A stretch of 7,098 nt of DNA, taken from assembly GCA_029857975.1 (NCBI GenBank), contig JAOUFX010000137.1:1-7098 (forward strand), written 5' to 3'. The stretch is from Deltaproteobacteria bacterium (lineage in GTDB: Bacteria > Desulfobacterota > SM23-61). Below are positions 1 through 5,774 of this stretch, piece after piece. Numbering within the stretch: position 1 is the stretch's first letter; each line of letters opens with the position of its first letter. The position numbers and the translations under genes are program-made. Under the pieces are notes generated by a model, which was given only the letters and a program-made list of their open reading frames with translations, ran no database searches and had not been told where the DNA came from.

Positions 1-121
1 AGAAACACCCCGCCCCCTTCGACGGATGAAAAAGGCCTTCCCCTTTTCAAGTAATATCCCAACCGATGCTGCCGGCGCGAATCGCCCTGGCTTCCGGGCC
101 CAGACCAAGGTGCGGTAGAAA

Positions 122-323
122 CGCCAGGAGGGAGGAAGGACTTTCCCGCACCCTGAATCGGGGGGTATGGGCTTGGCCAGGAGGAGGGCATAGGTTCCGC
201 GATGGCATGGCGGGGGGTTGGGGATAAGCCAGCCAAGAGAGAGAAGCCCGCCTGTTGACCAGAGGGGGGCGGGTCCCTTATTCAGGGTGCGGGAAAGTTC
301 TTCCTCCCGCTCCCTGTTGGCCA
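122..323. repeat. Imperfect inverted repeat, arms about 29-44 bp
   Basis: The left arm core (130-158) and the right arm core (280-308) are reverse complements over 29 bp with one mismatch (a C/T difference in the stretch GGAAAGTyCTTCC). With a 6-nt insertion in the right arm the similarity runs on outward to about 122 on the left and 323 on the right. The spacer of about 121 bp is G-rich and does not pair in an obvious way. Read outward, both arms encode the same short string FRVRES-SS-LLA in one frame, which suggests two diverged copies of a once longer sequence rather than a simple hairpin. No target-site duplication was found at the outer ends. It could be a degenerate miniature mobile element or a pair of oppositely oriented dispersed repeats; the class is unknown. 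Confidence 0.7.
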
Positions 324-368
324 ATGTCAATGAGAAAAAACTGGGGGTGGGCAAGTTCTAAAACATTC

Positions 369-396
369 TTGACATTTTATATGTGCTATGTTAATG
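369..396 (+). promoter_or_regulatory. Possible sigma70 promoter of the M24 gene (distal)
   Basis: A perfect TTGACA (-35) lies at 369-374. The best -10 at acceptable spacing is GTTAAT at 390-395 (15-bp spacer, 4 of 6 matches to TATAAT). The surrounding DNA is AT-rich compared with the region before it. The exact -35 match is the main support; the short spacer and moderate -10 keep this tentative. Confidence 0.35.
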
Positions 397-447
397 AATT
401 TTGGATTCGTTGGCTTTTGCATCCATCGTTCCTTTCGCGAACCTGAT

Positions 448-453
448 TATAAT
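448..453 (+). promoter_or_regulatory. Possible -10 box TATAAT (proximal)
   Basis: A perfect TATAAT sits about 110 bp before the M24 start codon. At 17-bp spacing the -35 position reads ATCGTT, a poor match, and there is no correctly placed TGn extended -10. It could serve an activator-dependent promoter or be chance; it competes with the TTGACA at 369 as the operon promoter. Confidence 0.3.
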
Positions 454-550
454 CCACCTCCCTTTTGACTTCATAAGAGCAGGAGAAAAAAAAGAACCCA
501 GAAGAGATACATATATTTAAATATTTATGTGCCAAGGACAAAAGCAGAAA

Positions 551-557
551 GGAGAGG
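551..557 (+). promoter_or_regulatory. Ribosome binding site fixing the M24 start
   Basis: GGAGAGG ends 4 nt before the ATG at 562. A GTG at 529 in the same frame would add 11 residues, but the DNA before it is AT-rich and has no Shine-Dalgarno match, so 562 is preferred. Confidence 0.75.
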
Positions 558-561
558 TTCC

Positions 562-1818
562 ATGCTTTTGAACAAGGAAAGAATGCTGCAGAAAATGGAT
601 GAATTTAATCTGGACGTGATCATCGCCTCCCACCCGGAAAATGTAAGTTATATGGCGGACTTCCAGAGCCAATTGCCCTACATGTATCGGTTCCTGAACG
701 TGGAGAGTTTTGCCTTGTTTCCCCGGCGATCGGACATCGCCCCGGCCTTGATTGTTTCCAAGGGAGACATAGCATGGGCCGCCCGTTATCCGACTTGGAT
801 GCCCGAAGTTTACACCTTCGGAAACTCTTTCTATGTTGTCCATGCGGAAGAAACCATGAGCGAGGGAGAAAAGAAATTCAAGCAAATGTTGGACAATCGG
901 AATAAACATGCCCATTCGGCTGGCGAGGTCATCGTTAAAGCCTTGAAGCAAAAAGGGTTAGATCGAGGGAGAATTGGACTGGATGAAAAGAACTTGTATC
1001 CTGCTACCAAGGAAGAAATTCTCCAGGGGCTTCCCCATGCCACCTTTCTGGATGCTTTTGAGTTGATTCGCGTCGTCCGCATGGTCAAGACCCCTGAAGA
1101 GTTGGAGCGGATAAAAGAGGCGGGTCTTTTAAACGAGAGAGCGGTGCAATCGGTGCTTAACCGCCTGGCAGCGGGCGTACCTGAAGAAGACCTCACCCAA
1201 CATTTCTTAGAATTTACCGCCAAAGAAGGGGCCGTTTTTGAGTTCTGGAACACCGCTTCAGGCACCCAATCATCCATGACCATCATGTCGAATGGACACC
1301 ATCATCCGCGCGCTCAGTACCGCTTGAAGAAAGGCGACATGTTCCGCTACGACGGAGGAAGCATTTTCAATCGATATCATTCTGACGCAGGAGGTTGTGC
1401 AGTTTTAGGAAATCCTGCGGATAAACATAAAGCTTGTTATCGAGGGATTGAAGCGGGCATGGAAAGGGCCATTGAACTTCTCCGCCCGGGGGCTATTCCG
1501 TCCAAGCTTTTCGAAGAAGTCATGAAGGCTGTGGAAAAAGCAGGGGTCAAGGATTACTCCAAGTTGGCTCATTTTTGCGGCCATGGAATAGGAATTGAAG
1601 CCCGCGATTATCCCATTTTCACCAGACCGGTAAAAGCCTCAAGTCCCTTTCTCCCGGGAACGTATGACCTTCCCGTTGAAGAAGGGATGGTCATAAGCAT
1701 CGAAGTCCCCTATGCCGAATTAGGTTTGGGAGGATTCCAGGTCGAGTATACGTTGCTGGTGAAGAAAGAGGGGTGTGCAAAGCTTTATCCCCACGAGAGA
1801 GAGCTGGTGGTTCGCTGA
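562..1818 (+). CDS. M24 family metallohydrolase (creatinase/prolidase-like)
   Basis: This 418-residue protein has the two-part layout of the creatinase/aminopeptidase P group: an N-terminal creatinase-like domain (about 1-145) and a C-terminal pita-bread catalytic domain (about 170-415). All five dinuclear metal ligands are visible: D264 in RYDGG, D275 in YHSDAGG, H341 in CGHGIGIE, E381 in ISIEVPY and E395 in FQVEYTLL. H247 (in NGHHHP) and H337 match catalytic histidines of E. coli aminopeptidase P. Two family positions differ: the His seven residues after the metal His is Arg (R348), and the Arg two residues before the last ligand is Gln (Q393). Family members hydrolyse Xaa-Pro peptides or other C-N bonds (creatinase, ectoine hydrolase), and one branch, DddP, is a lyase, so the substrate is open. 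No signal peptide is seen; it is probably cytoplasmic. The start at 562 is chosen for its ribosome site. It is the first gene of the cluster, 111 bp before the double cyclase. Confidence 0.9.
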   Translation: MLLNKERMLQKMDEFNLDVIIASHPENVSYMADFQSQLPYMYRFLNVESFALFPRRSDIAPALIVSKGDIAWAARYPTWMPEVYTFGNSFYVVHAEETMSEGEKKFKQMLDNRNKHAHSAGEVIVKALKQKGLDRGRIGLDEKNLYPATKEEILQGLPHATFLDAFELIRVVRMVKTPEELERIKEAGLLNERAVQSVLNRLAAGVPEEDLTQHFLEFTAKEGAVFEFWNTASGTQSSMTIMSNGHHHPRAQYRLKKGDMFRYDGGSIFNRYHSDAGGCAVLGNPADKHKACYRGIEAGMERAIELLRPGAIPSKLFEEVMKAVEKAGVKDYSKLAHFCGHGIGIEARDYPIFTRPVKASSPFLPGTYDLPVEEGMVISIEVPYAELGLGGFQVEYTLLVKKEGCAKLYPHERELVVR

Positions 1819-1929
1819 GAAATTTTTTCCTTTGATGGAGTTTCTTCCGTGGGATACGGATATTCCCCGGAGCCGTGGTAGAGGGATCTAAGGAATGGAA
1901 AATTTTAAATTTACTCCAGGAGGTCAAAA
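1819..1929 (+). other. Intergenic gap with short hairpin
   Basis: The 111-bp gap between the M24 and cyclase genes contains a small stem at 1851-1867 (GGGATA, loop CGGA, TATTCCC with one bulged T). No T-tract follows it, so it is not a standard intrinsic terminator and read-through into the cyclase gene is likely. The 3' part is AT-rich and leads into the strong ribosome site at 1918. Confidence 0.35.
1918..1924 (+). promoter_or_regulatory. Strong ribosome binding site before a GTG start
   Basis: AGGAGGT, a full Shine-Dalgarno match, ends 5 nt before GTG at 1930. This supports GTG rather than the next in-frame ATG at 1960, which would remove the conserved DLS strand at the start of the cyclase fold. 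Confidence 0.8.
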
Positions 1930-3453
1930 GTGGTCAAAGTCCGGGACTTGAGTTACACGATGAAGAATTACAGCTTTGAGCCCAATGAGGTGAAGATCAC
2001 CCACTTGAGTCATGCAGCAAGTGCACGGAGGCAAGCGAAAAGAGTCGGCCTGCCGATCGACCAGGTTGCAGCCTTCGGGGCCAACGATCATGTGATCACT
2101 TTAAGCCATGCCGGAACCCATGTGGATGCCCCCTGGCATTTTGGACCAACATCTGAAGGAAAGCGAGCCAAGAAGATCGACGAAGTTCCTTTGGAATGGT
2201 GCTTTGGGAATGGAGTTCTCTTGGATTTCAGTAAAACAAAGAAACCGGGGGAAGCCATCTCCACGGAGGATCTGAAACAAGGACTGCAAAGGATAAACTA
2301 TACCCTGAAGCCGATGGATATCCTCCTGATGCGAACCGGAGCGGAAGATTATGAGGATGATCCCCGGTTTGCGGAAATGGCTTCAGGTCTGGTTAAGGAA
2401 TCCCTTATGTGGCTGCTGGACCAGGGAATCAAACTCATTGGGACCGATGCATATACTCTGGATATTCCCATCCCTCGGATGGTTGAAGAGTTGAAGAAGG
2501 GGAATAAAGAAGCCTTTTTCCCGGTGCATTATGCCGGCCGCGAAAGGGAATACATTCACGCCGAGAAACTATCTTATCTAAAGAGCCTACCCCGACCCTT
2601 CGGCTTCCAGGTAGCCATGTTCCCGATTAAAATTGAAGAAGGCGCCGGGGGGTGGGCGCGCGCCGTGGCCATCGAAGGGGAAGGAACTCTCACTAAAAAA
2701 CCCGAGCTTTTAGACCTCAGCGTTCCCATTATGTCACAAAGCATGGAAAGGTATGAAATTACTGTGGATCACATCACCCATGAAGAAGGGGCCAGAAGGA
2801 TAGCCAAAAGGTTCGGCATTCCTATGGCCATGCTCCCGACCCCGGATCTCTATGCCAATGATGAGGTATCCTGCTCCAGCCATGCCGGAACCCATGTGGA
2901 TGCCCCCTGGCATTTTGGCCCGGTCGTGGAAGGAAAACCCGCCAGGACGATCGACGAAGTTCCTTTGGAATGGTGTTATGGCGACGGGGTACTCCTGGAT
3001 TTCTCCCATAAGCAAGCTTATGATCCCATCACCGCCATTGATTTGATGAATCAATTGGATCGAATCGGGTATGCCCTGAAGCCGCAAGATATTGTTCTTA
3101 TCCGGACAGGGGCCGAAGATTGCTACTTCGATAATCCCAATTTTAATGAAATCGCCAGCGGCTTGAGTGGGGATGCGCTTCTGTGGCTGTTGGATAAGGG
3201 CATCCTCATGATGGGAACCGATTCCTTCACCCTGGATATTTCGATTGATATTATGTCTCAAAAGCTTAAGGCTGGCGACAAAGCTGCCTATTTCCCCGTG
3301 CACAAAAGCCACATCGTCAAAGACAGCTGCCACGCGGAAAAACTATACAATCTGAAGAAGCTTCCTCGTCCATATGGCTTCAAGGTGGCCATGTTTCCAA
3401 TCAAACTCGAAAAATGTGCCGGAGCCTGGACACGGGCTGTGGCCATTCTTTGA
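1930..3453 (+). CDS. Tandem double-domain cyclase family hydrolase
   Basis: This 507-residue protein consists of two consecutive cyclase-family domains (kynurenine formamidase/isatin hydrolase superfamily), about 1-250 and 258-507. Single family members are normally about 200-280 residues, so this is an in-frame fusion or duplication. Each half begins with a DLS strand, contains the metal motif SHAGTHVDAPWHF and ends in GFxVAMFPIK...RAVAI. The expected metal and catalytic residues are present twice: H60, H64, D66, H70, H200 and E212 in the first half, and H318, H322, D324, H328, H458 and E470 in the second. Both halves may therefore be active. Hand alignment of residues 59-248 with 317-506 gives roughly 60 % identity. 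The family uses a divalent metal to hydrolyse amides, often opening rings or removing N-formyl groups; the substrate here is unknown. No signal peptide or membrane segment is seen. A 237-bp gap with a small repeat separates it from the dehydrogenase genes. Confidence 0.92.
   Translation: MVKVRDLSYTMKNYSFEPNEVKITHLSHAASARRQAKRVGLPIDQVAAFGANDHVITLSHAGTHVDAPWHFGPTSEGKRAKKIDEVPLEWCFGNGVLLDFSKTKKPGEAISTEDLKQGLQRINYTLKPMDILLMRTGAEDYEDDPRFAEMASGLVKESLMWLLDQGIKLIGTDAYTLDIPIPRMVEELKKGNKEAFFPVHYAGREREYIHAEKLSYLKSLPRPFGFQVAMFPIKIEEGAGGWARAVAIEGEGTLTKKPELLDLSVPIMSQSMERYEITVDHITHEEGARRIAKRFGIPMAMLPTPDLYANDEVSCSSHAGTHVDAPWHFGPVVEGKPARTIDEVPLEWCYGDGVLLDFSHKQAYDPITAIDLMNQLDRIGYALKPQDIVLIRTGAEDCYFDNPNFNEIASGLSGDALLWLLDKGILMMGTDSFTLDISIDIMSQKLKAGDKAAYFPVHKSHIVKDSCHAEKLYNLKKLPRPYGFKVAMFPIKLEKCAGAWTRAVAIL
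2104..2201 (+). repeat. Intragenic repeat, copy 1 (cyclase metal motif)
   Basis: This is the most conserved nucleotide block of the first cyclase domain. It matches 2878-2975 at a constant offset of 774 nt (258 codons), with an exact 41-nt match at 2104-2144 and an exact 27-nt match at 2175-2201. Third codon positions are identical within the exact stretches. Confidence 0.9.
2878..2975 (+). repeat. Intragenic repeat, copy 2 (cyclase metal motif)
   Basis: This is the partner of 2104-2201 in the second cyclase domain. The exact stretches are 2878-2918 and 2949-2975. It encodes the HxxxHxD metal motif and the IDEVPLEWC segment. Confidence 0.9.
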
Positions 3454-3483
3454 AAATAAATTTATTGCATAAAAATTTCCTTT

Positions 3484-3511
3484 TTGGACACAGATATGCA
3501 CAGATTATCAT
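3484..3511 (+). promoter_or_regulatory. Weak promoter candidate within the repeat
   Basis: TTGGAC at 3484-3489 and TATCAT at 3506-3511 (5 of 6 matches to TATAAT) are spaced 16 bp apart. The -35 matches poorly. If real, the repeat would carry the promoter of the dehydrogenase genes. Another weak pair is CTGACG (3593-3598) with CATAGT (3614-3619). Confidence 0.2.
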
Positions 3512-3564
3512 GATAAACTAAAAAGAAAATAATTATCTGCGGTTATCTGCGTAAATCTGCGTCC
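3486..3564. repeat. Small palindromic element with 10-bp iteration
   Basis: The right arm holds three ATCTGCG units at 3535, 3545 and 3555, exactly 10 bp apart. The left arm holds the complementary type (CACAGAT) at 3489 and 3499, also 10 bp apart. The element begins GGACACAGAT and ends ATCTGCGTCC, so the ends form an imperfect inverted repeat around an A-rich centre (about 3516-3532). It could fold as a hairpin of about 30 bp with mismatches. From general recollection, similar TCTGCG-type intergenic repeats are scattered through many bacterial and archaeal genomes; within this window there is only one copy. Confidence 0.75.
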
Positions 3565-3690
3565 TATTAAATTTATCATTCTCGTATTAATGCTGACGAT
3601 GATCCTCTATTTTCATAGTGGCCAAAGGGGAAAAAATCGGGGAAAAAGGCCATAGAGAAAAAAAGCATCACTTAAAAAACGGAGGGAAAA

Positions 3691-4740
3691 ATGGCAAAAG
3701 CAAAAACGGGACAAGGGAAGATGCCCAAAGCAAGTGAACCCAAAACAAAAAAACCAAAAGAAAAAATACCCAAGGAAACCCTGCTGAAAATTTATCGAGA
3801 TATGGTCCGTTTGCGTTTTTTTGACGACAAACTGAATCAATTGGTCGCCAGTGGAATACGGATCACGCAGCATTCCACTCACGGTCAAGAAGCCACCCAG
3901 ATCGCCGCGACGAACGCCCTGGAACCTTCGGACTACCTCATGCCCTACCATCGAGGATGGGGATGGGCGATCGGCAAAGGTATGCAACCCCGTCATCTTC
4001 TCGCTGAGTTAATGGGAAAGGCAACGGGCTGTTGTAAAGGGAAAGGAGGCGTTCACATTGCGGATTGGAACCTGCGCATCATGGGAAGACCTGGAGTCCA
4101 GGGTGCTCATATTCCCATCGCTGCGGGGGTAGGTCTCTCGATCAAATTTCGCCAGGCGAAGGACGTGGTTCTATGCTTCTTCGGGGACGGGGCGTCGAAC
4201 GAGGGAAACATTCATGAAGGGATGAATCTGGCTTCGGTTTGGAAGGCGCCAGTGGTTTTCGTTTGTGAAAATAATCTCTATGCCCTCTTCACCCCCAACG
4301 TGGAGACAACATCGGTCCGGGATATCGCCGATCGAGCGCAGGGATATGGAATGGCGGGGGTTATCATCGACGGGACGGATGCCATGGCGGCATACCAAGC
4401 GGCGAGTGAAGCGATCCGGCGCGCCCGCTCCGGACAAGGGCCTACATTAATCGAAGCCAAAACCTACCGCATTCACGGGCATACCGCCATGGATGGCTTC
4501 CATCTGGGGGGATACCGGGCCAAAGAAGAGGTTGAAGAATGGGAGAAGCAAGATCCGATCCTGAAGCTGCGTAAAAGATTAATCGCCATGGAATACTCGA
4601 CGGCAGCCCAGCTGGACCAAATCGACCAAAAGGCTAAAGAAGAGATTGAGGAAGCCGAAAAATTTGCCAAAGAGAGTCCCTACCCCACCCAGGAAGAGAT
4701 TTTCAAGGATGTTTACGTAGAAGATGTTCAATATGCCTAA
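3691..4740 (+). CDS. 2-oxoacid (pyruvate/acetoin-type) dehydrogenase E1 alpha subunit
   Basis: This 349-residue ThDP-dependent E1 alpha subunit resembles the PdhA/AcoA group. With the beta subunit it decarboxylates a 2-oxoacid or cleaves acetoin and reductively acylates the lipoyl group of E2 in the cytoplasm. The ThDP/Mg motif is clear: GDG at 165-167, N173 and H175 in EGNIHEGMNLA, and ENN at 193-195. The segments ADRAQGYG, GPTLIEAKTYR and GHTAMDG with a following YR (up to about 276), then EEVEEWEKQDPI, are also family-typical. The first 28 residues are an extra lysine-rich tail (10 Lys). Differences from the common consensus are YHRGWGW (83-92 region) where YRxHG is usual, GGVHIAD where GGSMH is usual, and GRPGVQG where GANGIVG is usual. 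GGAGGG at 3681-3686 and an in-frame TAA at 3673 fix the start. The E1 beta gene follows after 31 bp. The substrate cannot be assigned. Confidence 0.92.
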   Translation: MAKAKTGQGKMPKASEPKTKKPKEKIPKETLLKIYRDMVRLRFFDDKLNQLVASGIRITQHSTHGQEATQIAATNALEPSDYLMPYHRGWGWAIGKGMQPRHLLAELMGKATGCCKGKGGVHIADWNLRIMGRPGVQGAHIPIAAGVGLSIKFRQAKDVVLCFFGDGASNEGNIHEGMNLASVWKAPVVFVCENNLYALFTPNVETTSVRDIADRAQGYGMAGVIIDGTDAMAAYQAASEAIRRARSGQGPTLIEAKTYRIHGHTAMDGFHLGGYRAKEEVEEWEKQDPILKLRKRLIAMEYSTAAQLDQIDQKAKEEIEEAEKFAKESPYPTQEEIFKDVYVEDVQYA

Positions 4741-4771
4741 GCAGATTTAATCATAAACGGAGGAAAATGAG

Positions 4772-5746
4772 ATGGCATCGAAAGAATTGACTTATGTTCA
4801 GGCCGTGCGCGAGGCCTTATGGGAAGAGATGAAGCGGGATGAAAGAGTGATCATCATGGGCGAAGACGTCAAAATCAACGTATGGGCTGCGACTCGGGAT
4901 CTCTATAAAGATTACGGAGACCGGGTGATTAACTGCCCGCTCTCGGAATCGGGATTTTCCGGTGCGGCGATAGGAGCGGCGATGACCGGAATGCGGCCGG
5001 TAGTGGAAATCATGTACCCGGATTTCACCATGTACGCCGCTGACTCGATCGCCAATCAGGCCGCCAAATATCGTTATATGTGCGGCGGAGGAGAATTTAA
5101 GGTCCCCGTGGTTTTTCGCATCGCCGGATCAGGAAACTCCGGCCCCTCCGGCTGCCATCACGGGCAGTCCCTGGAAGCTACCTTTATTCATTTTCCGGGC
5201 CTTAAAGTGATCTTCGCCTCGACGCCTCACGATGCCAAGGGCCTACTCAAAGCGGCGATTCGGGAGGATAATCCCATTTTATTTTATGAGCACAAGTTGC
5301 TCTACGGCGTCAAGGGAGAAGTACCCGAGGGAGATTACGTCCTCCCCATCGGCAAGGCGGATGTTAAAAGAGAAGGAAGCGACGTAACGATTGTCTCCTA
5401 CGGTTGGACCCTGCACAAAGCCTTGCGGGCCGCCGAACAATTGGCGACGGAAGGAATTGAAGCCGAAGTCATTGACTTGAGAACTTTGCGTCCTTTGGAT
5501 AAAGAATGTATTCTCAAATCCGTGGCCAAAACCTCGAAGTTGGTGACGGCCGAGGAAGGAACCAAAATGGGAGGCATGGGAGCTGAAATTGCCGCGATGG
5601 TCGCCGAAGAAGGCCTGGATTATTTGGATGCCCCCATTAAACGGGTGGCCTCTGCCGAATGGATCATTGCCAGTTCGAATTATGCCGGCCAGATGGGTAT
5701 CCCCCAGGAGGCCGATATCATCCGGGCGGTGAAGGAGCTCGTCTAA
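4772..5746 (+). CDS. 2-oxoacid (pyruvate/acetoin-type) dehydrogenase E1 beta subunit
   Basis: This 324-residue transketolase-like subunit is of the PdhB/AcoB type and pairs with the preceding E1 alpha to form the alpha2beta2 E1. Visible family landmarks are GEDV (30-33), the ThDP-activating glutamate E59 in LSESGFSGAAIGAA, the DFTMYAADSIANQAAKYRY stretch (84-102), H130 in CHHGQSLEA (the usual motif is QHSQSLEA), PGLKVIFASTPHDAKGLL, DNPILFYEHKLLY and DLRTLRPLD near 235-243. The length is normal for the family. Two departures stand out: HGQS replaces HSQS, and the C-terminal PxPxxxxLE signature is replaced by IIASSNYAGQMGIPQ. GGAGG at 4759-4763 lies 8 nt before the ATG. The gene is 28 bp from E2, which indicates co-transcription and co-assembly. 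Confidence 0.93.
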   Translation: MASKELTYVQAVREALWEEMKRDERVIIMGEDVKINVWAATRDLYKDYGDRVINCPLSESGFSGAAIGAAMTGMRPVVEIMYPDFTMYAADSIANQAAKYRYMCGGGEFKVPVVFRIAGSGNSGPSGCHHGQSLEATFIHFPGLKVIFASTPHDAKGLLKAAIREDNPILFYEHKLLYGVKGEVPEGDYVLPIGKADVKREGSDVTIVSYGWTLHKALRAAEQLATEGIEAEVIDLRTLRPLDKECILKSVAKTSKLVTAEEGTKMGGMGAEIAAMVAEEGLDYLDAPIKRVASAEWIIASSNYAGQMGIPQEADIIRAVKELV

Positions 5747-5774
5747 AACCAGTTTTTTTTGAACGGAGAAAAAA

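Larger units (their letters stand above)
1..528. other. Upstream region without a convincing gene
   Basis: No reading frame here has a good ribosome site together with recognisable protein content. The first half is purine-rich and GC-rich and holds an inverted repeat described separately. From about 355 the sequence becomes AT-rich and looks like a promoter and leader for the M24 gene. A 53-codon minus-strand frame (208 down to 47) overlaps the left repeat arm and is not supported as a gene. The upstream neighbour of the gene cluster is outside the window. Confidence 0.6.
3454..3690. other. 237-bp intergenic region before the E1/E2 genes
   Basis: An exact 12-bp AT palindrome (AATAAATTTATT, 3455-3466) follows the cyclase stop and has no loop, so it is not a standard terminator. 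The small palindromic repeat at 3486-3564 comes next. A weak stem TAGTGGCC/GGCCATA (3616-3623 with 3648-3654, one bulged G) lies in the A-rich leader before E1 alpha. An in-frame TAA at 3673 closes the E1 alpha frame upstream. No open frame here looks like a gene. Confidence 0.6.

Noticed and set aside
28..48. Hairpin GAAAAAGG/CCTTTTC as a terminator of an upstream gene
   Set aside because: The stem needs a bulge and no T-tract follows on either strand.
47..208. 53-codon minus-strand frame starting ATG at 208 and ending TGA at 47
   Set aside because: It has no clear ribosome site, overlaps a repeat arm and has no recognised domain; kept only as a remark under the inverted repeat.
403..420. 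Possible sigma54 promoter (GG ... GC near TTTTGC)
   Set aside because: The distance between GG and GC is 14 nt rather than the required 10.
255..446. 63-codon plus-strand frame running through the right repeat arm
   Set aside because: Low-complexity, Trp/Cys/Pro-rich content, no ribosome site, and it crosses the likely promoter.
529..561. GTG start 11 codons upstream of the M24 ATG
   Set aside because: No Shine-Dalgarno before it, and the codons would read through the ribosome site that clearly serves ATG 562.
2734..3333. 199-codon minus-strand frame opposite the cyclase gene
   Set aside because: It is the complement of the second cyclase domain, with no ribosome site or family features.
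3535..3561. Three short repeats suggesting a CRISPR remnant
   Set aside because: Units are 7 bp with 3-bp gaps, far too short for repeat and spacer, and no cas gene is present.
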